DNA of 64,000 bases. It comes from Terriglobales bacterium (GTDB lineage: Bacteria; Acidobacteriota; Terriglobia; Terriglobales; Acidobacteriaceae). The position numbers and the translations under genes were made by a program. The notes below the pieces were generated by a model that was not told the DNA's origin, did not search any database, and saw only the letters and a list, made by a program, of their open reading frames with translations. The DNA is taken from the NCBI GenBank assembly GCA_025462725.1, contig JAOAPE010000012.1, positions 1-64,000 of the forward strand, read 5' to 3'. Positions 43,923 through 52,321 of the stretch are shown piece after piece. Position 1 is the stretch's first letter. Each line of letters starts with the position of its first letter.

Positions 43923-44942
43923 ATGGCAGAAAACGTAATGGACCATATTGTGGCCGAGCTGCGAAGCTCAGCTGCTGAGTATTATCCGAACCACGGCGAG
44001 TTGAAAAACGTGCGGGTTGTGGGCCACACCCCCAAGACCGACCACTTCATCTATGACATGGTCGTTGACTTTGAGGCCGGCGGCGAACGGCTCGCAGCGA
44101 AAGTTTATCGGGCCAGCAAGTCAGGCCAACACAGCGCAAAAAATCTGGCGCGTACTGAGAGCGAAAACCTCTACAAGGTTTATTCGGCTTTCGAGAAGAA
44201 GAGATTCGATGGCGTGCCCCGTCCCATTGGTGATTTCAGCGAATTTGGCGCGGTGGTAAGTGAGAAGTTCACTGGCGTGCCTTTGCAGTCGATCATCATG
44301 AAGGGCGCATTGTTGCCGGGATTCGCCGACAACGGCAGCCTGGGCATGGCGGCAACCATGACTGGACACTGGCTGCGTAATTTCCAGAAATGCACCGCGG
44401 ACATGCCGGAGCCTTTTGACACTGCGGCCCTGAATGCTGAGTTGGAGAAGCTGTGCGAGAGCTGTCGCGGAGAAGGATTGGACGATGCCGCGATCCGCAC
44501 CATCCTATCCGGAGCGCGCAAGACGCTGGCCTCGGCGAAGAAGGCATTGCCATCCTGCGCTGTGCTCAACGATTTCACGCCACTGAACGTGGTGGTTGGG
44601 GAGCGGGGAATCAGCATCAGCGATTTCGCAAAAATGAAACCGCGTGGACTCTGCTATCAGGATGCCGCGCACTTCCTCGCTTGCATTGAAGCGCTGGAAA
44701 AGTATCCCTTCTGCAACCGCAGTATCACCGGACAGGTCCAAGACAGCTTCCTTGAAGCCTACGGCGTAAGCCCGGCAGACCACGCGATCATTCGCGTGCT
44801 GAAGATGAAGTCATTGCTCGGCATGTTCGCCCAGGGCCGCAGCGGCAAAGAAAGTGCGTTACGGAAAAAAGTAATGTGGGCGACCGTGATGAAGCGCTTC
44901 ATCCAGCAGGCAGCGCAGCGTTCGCTCGCACCAGCTGCATAA
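43923..44942 (+). CDS. Aminoglycoside-phosphotransferase-like (APH fold) protein
   Basis: The 339-residue protein has an APH/protein-kinase-like shape. A small lobe near residues 35-60 carries a Lys in GGERLAAKVYRAS. The catalytic-loop equivalent is CAVLNDFTPLNVVVG, with Asp217 and Asn222, where true APHs have HGDxxxxN; His-Gly is replaced by Leu-Asn. The metal-binding Asp234 sits in ISISDFAKM. Antibiotic resistance is not implied. It may be sigma-54 controlled and is followed by a terminator. Confidence 0.7.
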   Translation: MAENVMDHIVAELRSSAAEYYPNHGELKNVRVVGHTPKTDHFIYDMVVDFEAGGERLAAKVYRASKSGQHSAKNLARTESENLYKVYSAFEKKRFDGVPRPIGDFSEFGAVVSEKFTGVPLQSIIMKGALLPGFADNGSLGMAATMTGHWLRNFQKCTADMPEPFDTAALNAELEKLCESCRGEGLDDAAIRTILSGARKTLASAKKALPSCAVLNDFTPLNVVVGERGISISDFAKMKPRGLCYQDAAHFLACIEALEKYPFCNRSITGQVQDSFLEAYGVSPADHAIIRVLKMKSLLGMFAQGRSGKESALRKKVMWATVMKRFIQQAAQRSLAPAA

Positions 44943-44959
44943 TTCACAGGCAATAAGTA

Positions 44960-44991
44960 AAAAGGCCAGTCTCTTCGGAGGCTGGCCTTTT
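44960..44991. terminator. Bidirectional intrinsic terminator with UUCG loop
   Basis: AAAAGGCCAG (44960-44969) pairs with CTGGCCTTTT (44982-44991); inside, CTC and GAG close a TTCG tetraloop. It is U-rich on both ends, so it can end the plus-strand kinase-like gene and the minus-strand gene at 45006. Confidence 0.92.
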
Positions 44992-45005
44992 CATTTCACA
45001 TTAAG

Positions 45006-45881
45006 TTATTTTTTCGGGTTTGGCGGCGGAGGCTGCTGGTCAGGCTTGATCTCTTCGCCTGCGTAGATGATCTTCGACTTGGCTGCAAATCGCTTGTAAT
45101 CCTGATACTTCACCGTTATGCGGATGTGAACATCGTTAGCCATCGGGTTACCCCTTGACGCTGGGAAGTGCAAGACTTCATCGGAATGGCTATACGTCGG
45201 GAACCAGTACTTGCCGTCTATTTGTTCACGATAGGTAGTGAACGAAGGGAACGCGTGTCCTTCATACTTCTTTTCCTTGGCGTACGCCGGCTTGCCTTGC
45301 GATTTCACAATCTGGAAGTCGCGGTTGTCCACCCATATACGGCCTTGAAAGTATCGCTTACCTTTTTCCAGATTCTTAGGCGCGATGTCGAAAACATAGG
45401 TCTCGACTTCGTCGATCTTTTGTTGTCCTACGTAGAGGATCTGATACAGGGGAATCTCGTCAATGGTCAAAACAAAAGGATAGCGATGCTGGATGTCCTC
45501 GAAGTCCTCGGGATCCATGCTGACACCGACCAGCGAAGGCTGAGGTGAGAAAACTACATTCTCCCGACGCCGATTGCGATCGTCGAAGGTAACGTCTACC
45601 ACCTGTTGATATTCGCCATTCGGTGTATCGCCATCGAGCGTTTCGATCTTCACATATTGGCGGAAGGTGTAGTTTTCGCGAGCTAGCGCGAATTCCTTTT
45701 CCTTGGAAGCGAATTTCTGGATGATCTCTTCCGGAGTGGTGCCCACGGGCGGGGTGGTGTTGATCTGGCTTTCACCGCGATCTTGCGCGAGTGTTAGTTG
45801 GGGGAGGAGCGTCATCAGAAAAATTGCGATCATGACACTCAGCGGAATGGATCTTCGTTGCATCGTCAATTTTCGTTTCAT
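45006..45881 (-). CDS. Secreted LolA-like protein
   Basis: The 291-residue product has a signal peptide (residues about 12-32: LSVMIAIFLMTLLPQLTLAQ). The mature part is rich in beta-prone segments, including YVGQQKIDEVETYVFDIAPKNLEKGKRYFQGRIWVDNRDFQIVKSQGKP. That stretch resembles the outer-membrane lipoprotein-sorting fold found in many Acidobacteriota proteins. The C-terminus is Pro-rich. Role unknown. It converges on the kinase-like gene across the UUCG terminator. Confidence 0.7.
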   Translation of the reverse strand: MKRKLTMQRRSIPLSVMIAIFLMTLLPQLTLAQDRGESQINTTPPVGTTPEEIIQKFASKEKEFALARENYTFRQYVKIETLDGDTPNGEYQQVVDVTFDDRNRRRENVVFSPQPSLVGVSMDPEDFEDIQHRYPFVLTIDEIPLYQILYVGQQKIDEVETYVFDIAPKNLEKGKRYFQGRIWVDNRDFQIVKSQGKPAYAKEKKYEGHAFPSFTTYREQIDGKYWFPTYSHSDEVLHFPASRGNPMANDVHIRITVKYQDYKRFAAKSKIIYAGEEIKPDQQPPPPNPKK

Positions 45882-46045
45882 ATCAGCTTCTTTAGTCTAA
45901 ACACATTGGATGCGCCTTGGTTGTGGCTTAGCCCTAAAAAACAGCTCAGACTGCACGAAAAGCCTTTAGATACCCTCAAAAGGTGCATAGAAGTGGGGAT
46001 TCCCTCACCATGCAGACGCCTTTTACCAGGTGCCGACAGTTTAGA
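45882..46045. other. Intergenic region upstream of the LolA-like gene
   Basis: This 164-bp region holds no gene. The motif CAGGTGCCGAC occurs at 46027-46037, 9 bp from the pseudo-matrixin stop, and the same 11 bases occur at 49086-49096, 7 bp from the stop of the upstream gene. Confidence 0.5.
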
Positions 46046-48994
46046 TCACGGTTGCGGCGCCACTACCTGCATCGCAAATTGCTGGGATGCCTCTCCAGCA
46101 GTAACAATCACCGCCACGCGTACTGCTCCCCATGAGTTCTGAATCGCAGGCTGGTAAGACACCGTGCCATTGCTTAGGTTCGACAAGATAGTTTGGCTGA
46201 ACCGCGACACAGCTACTTGTGTCAGAGGTCGGCACACTCCGTCAGACGGAGAGCAATCGGGGGGACCTGCGGCCCGATAAACCACTCCGGAGATCGTGGC
46301 AGGAACATTCCCTACAGGATTCGCGGGAGTAGACGAATCTGTTACGCGAAGGAGAATAGGCTGCGGAGTTTGCCCAACAAGCAGCAACTGATCGTCTCCT
46401 GAGATTTTTTTTATCTTGATATTGGAAGGGGTGACTGGTTGCAGTACGAAATCCACACAAGCTGCGCCCACAGGTGGACACGCTCTCTCAATCACCGTTG
46501 TCATGGTGTTTGATGTGGTGAGCTGAGTGGTTGCAACTCCACTTGCATTAGTGATTGCATTCGCAACGGAAAGATTGCCCGTACCCGCGGTGACGGTGAA
46601 GTTGATTGGCTGACCGCTTACTGGACTTCCTGAATTCATCAGTTGGACTACCACGGCAGATGATGTCGAAGAGCCAGCCAAGACCCATGCCCCTTGGACG
46701 GCCTCGGCAAGCCTCAAGCTCGCATTCCCGGAAATCGCAGCAGTGGTGCTGTTCCCGTTCGGCAGGGTAGCGGTCACGGTGTTCGTGCCTGCTGCTTTGA
46801 CAGTCAGCGTGATAGAGGCTTCTCCGTTTATATCTGTCACCACGTTGCAGACATTTTTGGCGCACAGCGGAAATAATGATTGGGTTGGAGTCACAGTGAA
46901 TGTCACGTTCACTCCCGCGAGTGGTGTTGAATCCGCAGCCACTGCTCGGACCACCACCGGATTCGGAGCATCTGTCCCAACTGCTACTGGAGGATTCCCA
47001 CTGCTCACGATTTGTACTTGATCGGTGCTCAACAATCCGAATGTGACGGCGTTCTTCATCGTCGTGACCGCGCCCGTCTGCGGAGCTGTGATGGTGACGT
47101 TTTGCGTCCCGCTCATTGCAGGAAGTGTCGCAACGAGTTGGTTCTCATCTATGGCAATCACGCTAGCTGCAGTCGTTCCAACGTCTAGCGAAAGCCCCTG
47201 GCGAAATCCGATTCCGCGAATGATCACATTGCCGCCGCTCAGCGCCAATCTCTCTGGAGTGATAGTGTCTGCATAAAGCAATCGCGCGCGATAAAGGAAG
47301 TCCGGACGTCCGTCGCCGCGAAAATCAGCGATTCCCAATTTCAGTTTGCCCGCAGCAGACACATCCCCTGCCAATTCAGTCAGCCCCGGCGTCAGCCTGT
47401 TGAATGCGTCCGCCATGAGCTGTGGTGCGGTCAGGTCCGACGGCCTCCACACTCCCAACTCAGGATGAGCTTTGCCGCTAGTAGGTGAGAGAGTTTCATC
47501 CAGCGCAATCACTTGAAAATCGAATGTCCGGTTCGCTTTCGCCGAGAATGTAAAAAAATCTTCATCGCCGTATCCGCTGAGCGACCCCCACCACTGCCCG
47601 CTGCTTGGCACGGGACTTGGAGTTGCGAAGGAATTCGGCTCGGAGACATCGGTCGTGAGTTTCGGGTTTCCCGACATCACGATGTCCTTCAGTACATCGG
47701 CACCTGCGGACAAGTCAGCAAGGATTATCACTGGGGCTGTGCCGGAAGGCGTTATTTGGGACGAGCCATACGGGCCCACCGTAGCTGCACCTGCATAGGA
47801 AGGCTCGACTTGCTCAACAGTGATCTGATACGAAGCAGTCGTTTCACCGGGTGGCAGTTCGAGTCCGCCGAGATCGTAAAAACCTTCGAGCCCCGTGTCT
47901 GCTGATCCGAATGCATTGTAGAGCTGCGTGGTGGTTCCGAATCCGCTTATATGATTTCCATTATTGCCATGGAACAAGAATCCTGAGACCGATGTTGCGA
48001 CACTGCTCCTCGAAGGCATTCCTGTGCTCTTATCAATCAATCTGGCAACAACGTTTACACCTTGCATCGGCTGGCCGGAATTTCCATGGACATCAGAAAA
48101 ATAAACACTGCCGCGAATGCGGATCGTCGACGCAGCGGAGATCTGCTTTCCACTGAAGCTCGAAATATTTAGCGCAGTCACGGGATATAGCCGGGTGGCC
48201 GCGGCGCGGTCATCCATTCGCAATTGGTCCGCATTGGGGATGCAGTCGGTGATCGCTCCGAAACAGAATGGCTCCATTGGATGCATCAGTGGAAAGCCGG
48301 CAAAGTCTTGGCTGTTGGCAGGTGGCGAACCGGAGCGGACATTGTCATTCGCTTGCGACCACCCAAGCCCGAGCACCTGCCCGAGCAGACGAACCAAGTG
48401 GTAGCGCAGCGAAGGAAGATCGCTGGAATTTTGAGCACAGCGCCCATTGATGATGATCAGTGCATGAGTGAAATGCGCGTCGGTACTGAACTTATCGACA
48501 CCACCCATTACGGAATTGGTAGCGCACATGCTGGGATCGCTAGCTCCTGCTCCCATCAACGCGTCAATAACAGCACCATCATTGTCGTAGACGATTGCAA
48601 GCGGCTTGGCCGCGGCAGTCGGTTGAATATCAAGCGGAAGTGATATCCCGCTCTGCGTACTCGTAACATTCGTGCCATTAACGTCTTCCGCCAGCGCGCC
48701 ACCGCGCGCAGCTTTGAGGCCGGCGGTTGGGACGGAAGTCCATGCGGCGAAGGCGTCTGCGACAAACGTGTTTGCAGCGGATTGCGGCAGCATGGGTCCC
48801 GCATTGCCCTGGTCAGTGAAATAAACGAGATTGCCATTGGCCCACGTGATTGGCTTTCCGGCGACGTTCGGATCAAAGCTGGTCACACCCGCAACATACT
48901 TCACTCCTCCAGCATCCAGCCGAGGAACTGCGGACAGCAGAAATGCTGCCACAAAGATGCCGAGAGCCTTTCGTGATCCGGACAGGATTAACAT
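46046..48994 (-). CDS. Large secreted protein with degenerate matrixin and Ig-like/IPT domains
   Basis: After a signal peptide (residues about 9-28), the 982-residue protein has a matrixin-like domain whose zinc site has become HLVRLLGQVLGLGWS at residues 199-213. The HExxHxxGxxH ligands are missing, so peptidase activity is unlikely. An IPT/TIG segment (residues about 580-660, RLALSGGNVIIRGIGF) and bacterial Ig-like domains (VVRAVAADSTPLAGVNVTFTV) follow. It is probably a surface or secreted adhesion-type protein. The 200-residue gene at 49103 lies upstream on the same strand. Confidence 0.75.
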   Translation of the reverse strand: MLILSGSRKALGIFVAAFLLSAVPRLDAGGVKYVAGVTSFDPNVAGKPITWANGNLVYFTDQGNAGPMLPQSAANTFVADAFAAWTSVPTAGLKAARGGALAEDVNGTNVTSTQSGISLPLDIQPTAAAKPLAIVYDNDGAVIDALMGAGASDPSMCATNSVMGGVDKFSTDAHFTHALIIINGRCAQNSSDLPSLRYHLVRLLGQVLGLGWSQANDNVRSGSPPANSQDFAGFPLMHPMEPFCFGAITDCIPNADQLRMDDRAAATRLYPVTALNISSFSGKQISAASTIRIRGSVYFSDVHGNSGQPMQGVNVVARLIDKSTGMPSRSSVATSVSGFLFHGNNGNHISGFGTTTQLYNAFGSADTGLEGFYDLGGLELPPGETTASYQITVEQVEPSYAGAATVGPYGSSQITPSGTAPVIILADLSAGADVLKDIVMSGNPKLTTDVSEPNSFATPSPVPSSGQWWGSLSGYGDEDFFTFSAKANRTFDFQVIALDETLSPTSGKAHPELGVWRPSDLTAPQLMADAFNRLTPGLTELAGDVSAAGKLKLGIADFRGDGRPDFLYRARLLYADTITPERLALSGGNVIIRGIGFRQGLSLDVGTTAASVIAIDENQLVATLPAMSGTQNVTITAPQTGAVTTMKNAVTFGLLSTDQVQIVSSGNPPVAVGTDAPNPVVVRAVAADSTPLAGVNVTFTVTPTQSLFPLCAKNVCNVVTDINGEASITLTVKAAGTNTVTATLPNGNSTTAAISGNASLRLAEAVQGAWVLAGSSTSSAVVVQLMNSGSPVSGQPINFTVTAGTGNLSVANAITNASGVATTQLTTSNTMTTVIERACPPVGAACVDFVLQPVTPSNIKIKKISGDDQLLLVGQTPQPILLRVTDSSTPANPVGNVPATISGVVYRAAGPPDCSPSDGVCRPLTQVAVSRFSQTILSNLSNGTVSYQPAIQNSWGAVRVAVIVTAGEASQQFAMQVVAPQP

Positions 48995-49102
48995 TTAGAG
49001 CGCCGAGTGCTGCGGCGCTCCAATTTACGCGTCGGGGTGGGTACTTGTGGGGATTGACCCTGGTTTGTCCTGTTTTCGTAAATTTCAGGTGCCGACGGAG
49101 GG

Positions 49103-49705
49103 CTAGTTGGCTTCGGAGGCGATCAGCCTGAGCGCGCGAACCAATCGGGATAGGGGGAGTTTGTCGTCTGGCATTGCGGGGTTCTGGACCCCTGAGTTAC
49201 TGTTTTCCCGCAGTCGCAATGAGCGGAGCATCATGTTCTTCCGGTCCTTTGGGAGTTGTATGAGTTCCTGAGTCGTCACGGACAGGCGTCCTGCATCTCC
49301 ACCCACCGGACTGGTCAACCCTGCTCCATTTGGAGGGTAGTAGAACATTAAGAGTTTTTCGCCCTTGCGATATCGCGCAGCAGCAGCGGATCTCCACAAA
49401 CCCGCCCATTCATTGATGATAATGATGTCGCCAGAAGTGGCATCCCGGATCGCTTCGTCCACTTGAAAAGTGATTCTCGCGCAATCACAGCCACCGGTGG
49501 CCCCTTCTTCAGGCAGCTCTATGCTTAGAACTCGTCCGGCGAAGATGATCCCTGCTCGGGCACTGAGTTCTTCCAAACTAAGGTTGCTCGCAGCATTGAG
49601 TTTCGGCGCATTCTCCTGAGCAGCTACCTTGGCGGACGGAATTTGTATGACTCCGGCCAGCAACATAAGCAGCAAACCGCGATGGATTGGAATCTTAATA
49701 CTCAT
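49103..49705 (-). CDS. Secreted protein of unknown function
   Basis: The 200-residue protein has a signal peptide (LLLMLLAGVIQIPSAKVAA, residues about 11-29). The mature region starts with LSLEELSARAGIIFAGRVLSIE and contains CDCARITFQVDEAIRD and GEKLLMFYYPPNGAGLTSPVGGDAGRLSV. The pattern of AGRV followed by a beta-strand-rich part is common in secreted proteins paired with matrixin-like proteins in Acidobacteriota. It is 108 bp upstream of the pseudo-matrixin, in the same orientation. Confidence 0.65.
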   Translation of the reverse strand: MSIKIPIHRGLLLMLLAGVIQIPSAKVAAQENAPKLNAASNLSLEELSARAGIIFAGRVLSIELPEEGATGGCDCARITFQVDEAIRDATSGDIIIINEWAGLWRSAAAARYRKGEKLLMFYYPPNGAGLTSPVGGDAGRLSVTTQELIQLPKDRKNMMLRSLRLRENSNSGVQNPAMPDDKLPLSRLVRALRLIASEAN

Positions 49706-49797
49706 TGATAGTAATAAGCGAAACAGCGAACAGCCTTATATCACGCCATAAACAGTTTGAGCTTTTTATTCGCGCTTGAACGGGAACGGTTTCAGCG

Positions 49798-50178
49798 ATG
49801 CCAAAAATGCTTGGACACATCTTGGTCGTGGACGATGAGCCTACCGTGGTGTACACGTTGAAGGCGATCCTTGAGCATGTAGGATACGAAGCTTCTGACG
49901 CGGCGGATATGGAGCAGGCGCATGCTGTCCTGCGTACGCAGCGCGTGGATGCAATGATCTGTGACCTGGCCCTGAAGGGTGACATCTCTGGAGATGAGGT
50001 GATCAGGCAAGTTCGGGAACTCCAACCGGACCTGCCCTGTGTTCTTTTGACGGGATATGCCGAACCCGAACTGGTGGACTCCCTCGAGAACCAGGGCATT
50101 CCTGTGTTGTTCAAGCCTGTCGAGATGGGACGCCTTTTGCCCCTGCTGCGCATGATGGTAGGAGAAAAAGCGGCTTAG
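49798..50178 (+). CDS. Single-domain response regulator
   Basis: The 126-residue product is a complete receiver domain with no output domain: acidic pair Asp12-Asp13 in LVVDDEP, phosphoacceptor Asp56 in AMICDLAL, Thr85 in LLTGY and Lys106 in LFKP. It likely acts by protein contact in a phosphorelay or motility/biofilm pathway. No kinase gene is adjacent. It diverges from the 49103 gene with 92 bp between. Confidence 0.9.
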   Translation: MPKMLGHILVVDDEPTVVYTLKAILEHVGYEASDAADMEQAHAVLRTQRVDAMICDLALKGDISGDEVIRQVRELQPDLPCVLLTGYAEPELVDSLENQGIPVLFKPVEMGRLLPLLRMMVGEKAA

Positions 50179-50183
50179 CGCGC

Positions 50184-50384
50184 CTAAATCTCAGGATAGA
50201 GTTCAAAGAATGCGTCGAGGCTCTGTTTCAGTTGAGCTTCGATCTGTTTCTTGGTGCCTTCCAAGACATGCATGGTGACGTGCGCGGTATTGCCGTTCTG
50301 CAACTTCACCGGAGCTTCTCCCACTTCTTTGATGTCGTCTGCCGGCAGTAAGCGCATTCCATAAACTAACGTTAGGTTCGCCAT
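50184..50384 (-). CDS. Small hypothetical protein
   Basis: The 66-residue product (MANLTLVYGMRLLPADDIKEV at the start, KKQIEAQLKQSLDAFFELYPEI at the end) has an acidic middle and a C-terminal helix. I do not recognise it. It converges on the response regulator gene with 5 bp between the stops. Confidence 0.55.
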   Translation of the reverse strand: MANLTLVYGMRLLPADDIKEVGEAPVKLQNGNTAHVTMHVLEGTKKQIEAQLKQSLDAFFELYPEI

Positions 50385-50446
50385 TCTGAAATTGTAGCAG
50401 CAGGATTACGACAATTACCCGCCACTCTGCCTGTTACAATTTCTCC

Positions 50447-51196
50447 GTGTTTAAGACCTGCAGCATCGCAATCACGCTTCTGATTCTTGGCTGCGCTAGT
50501 CTCGCGCAGGACGCGCCCACCATTCCGCCCACACAGTCTGAGACAAAGCCTGCCGCACAGAACCCGCCCATCAAAGTGAATATCCTCAACGTGTGCACGC
50601 CCGACGATGCCGAGAAGCATGAGCTGGCCGCGGCGCTCAAGAAGATTCCCGCTAAAGCAGCTTTCGCTACACCTTGGGAAGTAACCCGCGGTGTGACCCA
50701 GAGCGAAGCCGATGTCACGAAATACATCCGCTTGCGAAGGGAACTTACTGGCGATCCTGTTTTCAACATCATTCAGTATTCGCTCAGCTCTGATCCGAAA
50801 GAAACGCAGGAAACTTTGATCTTTAAGGTCAAAGACCCCAAAGACCTTTTGCTGGTCTCTATCGAAGACAGCATCTCCGCAGGGGCAGCCGCACCCAGCA
50901 CCCTGCTCGACGCAGACACCCCGGCCACGCACATTAAGATCGAGCGGTTCGGAAAGTCTGCCATCGCTCTGGCACGCTGCGACAAGGCCGACCAGAGCGC
51001 CTATGAAGAGCTGTTTGCGGATGCCTCGAAAGCGATCTCTGCATACCGCAAGTCGCTCGGATTGCGCAGCACTTTTTCGAACGAGCTTAAATGGCTGGGA
51101 ACTTCGAACGAAAAAGCAGCGACATCAGCTGCCAATAAAAGGCGTGATTCGCCCAAGAGCACCAAGGCCACGCAAGCTGCCACTCCAAAGAAATAG
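50447..51196 (+). CDS. Putative lipoprotein of unknown function
   Basis: The 249-residue product starts at GTG 50447 and has a lipobox LILGC with Cys16 after a hydrophobic stretch, so it is probably anchored in the membrane. A Pro/Thr-rich segment follows. The middle contains VNILNVCTPDDAEKHELAAALKKIPAKAAFATPWEVTRGV, unfamiliar to me. The C-terminal 30 residues are Lys/Ala/Ser-rich. It precedes trxB by 73 bp in the same direction. Confidence 0.65.
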   Translation: MFKTCSIAITLLILGCASLAQDAPTIPPTQSETKPAAQNPPIKVNILNVCTPDDAEKHELAAALKKIPAKAAFATPWEVTRGVTQSEADVTKYIRLRRELTGDPVFNIIQYSLSSDPKETQETLIFKVKDPKDLLLVSIEDSISAGAAAPSTLLDADTPATHIKIERFGKSAIALARCDKADQSAYEELFADASKAISAYRKSLGLRSTFSNELKWLGTSNEKAATSAANKRRDSPKSTKATQAATPKK

Positions 51197-51269
51197 GCTG
51201 CAGTCACAGAATCCACTGCTGTTGTTATGATTGAACCTTAATTCCACTGGAGCAATCTAATCACCCCAC

Positions 51270-52205
51270 ATGAATAATTCTGTACGTGAAACCGTCATAG
51301 TCGGCTCGGGATGCTCCGGCCTCACCGCCGCACTCTACGCCGCGCGCGCCAACTTGAAGCCACTCGTTATCGAAGGGCATGAATCTGGCGGACAGCTCTC
51401 TCTCACTACCCTCGTTGAAAATTTCCCTGGATGGCCGGAAGGGATCCAAGGGCCGGAGCTGATCACTAACATTAAGACGCAGGCCACGCGCTTCGGCGCC
51501 GAGTTCAAGATCGGACACATAGCAAAAGCCGACTTGATGCAGCGTCCCTTCACGCTCGATCTCGGCAAGGAGAAGATTCAAACTCGCACGCTCATCATAG
51601 CCAGCGGAGCATCCGCACGATGGCTCGGATTGCCTAGCGAGCAAGCTCTGATCGGACACGGCGTTTCGTCCTGCGCAACCTGCGACGGATTTTTCTTCCG
51701 AGATAAAGAAATCACGGTGATCGGCGGCGGAGATTCCGCCATGGAAGAAGCATTGTTCCTCACACGGTTTGCCAGCAAAGTCACGCTGATCCACCGTCGA
51801 GACGTATTTCGCGCTTCAAAGATCATGCTCGACCGAGCGCGCAGCAACGAGAAGATCCATTTTCTTCCTAACACCATCGTGGAACACGTTTACGAGCCGG
51901 AGAAGAAGGAAGTCACGGGCCTGAAGCTTCGCGATGTGAAGCTGGAAAAAGATTACGACTTTCCGACCAGTGCCATGTTCCTCGGTATCGGCCATGAACC
52001 GAACGCAAAGTGGGTGAACGGCCAGCTCGATACCGATGCCGATGGCTACCTTTGCACCACGAACAATGTCTTCACCAAGATTCCCGGCGTATTCGCTTCC
52101 GGCGACGTGCAGGACCGCCGCTATCGGCAGGCAATCACCGCAGCCGGCACCGGCTGCATGGCTGCCATGGAAGTAGAGAAATTCCTGGAAGGCGAAGGCC
52201 ACTAA
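51270..52205 (+). CDS. trxB: Thioredoxin reductase
   Basis: The 311-residue flavoprotein has the FAD-binding GSGCSGLTAAL (residues 12-22), the redox-active pair Cys135-Ala-Thr-Cys138 in SSCATCDGFFF, the NADPH-binding GGGDSAMEEALFL and the C-terminal FAD motif GVFASGDVQDRRYRQAITAAGTG. It reduces thioredoxin with NADPH. Length is normal for the low-molecular-weight form. The TlpA-like gene at 62028 is the other thioredoxin-fold member of the window. Confidence 0.95.
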   Translation: MNNSVRETVIVGSGCSGLTAALYAARANLKPLVIEGHESGGQLSLTTLVENFPGWPEGIQGPELITNIKTQATRFGAEFKIGHIAKADLMQRPFTLDLGKEKIQTRTLIIASGASARWLGLPSEQALIGHGVSSCATCDGFFFRDKEITVIGGGDSAMEEALFLTRFASKVTLIHRRDVFRASKIMLDRARSNEKIHFLPNTIVEHVYEPEKKEVTGLKLRDVKLEKDYDFPTSAMFLGIGHEPNAKWVNGQLDTDADGYLCTTNNVFTKIPGVFASGDVQDRRYRQAITAAGTGCMAAMEVEKFLEGEGH

Positions 52206-52236
52206 ACACCTTAACTCCGCCGCAATCCGAACCCCT

Positions 52237-52276
52237 ACCGCCCAACGTACAACAGCTTACGTTGGGCCGTTTTTTG
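52237..52276 (+). terminator. Intrinsic terminator after trxB
   Basis: CCCAACGTA (52241-52249) pairs with TACGTTGGG (52258-52266), extended by a few outer pairs, and is followed by six T at 52270-52275. It separates trxB from the kinase gene, which starts at 52322. Confidence 0.88.
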
Positions 52277-52321
52277 TTATAAGCTACCCGCTTCCACAGG
52301 AACTTGGGATCCTGATTGCCT

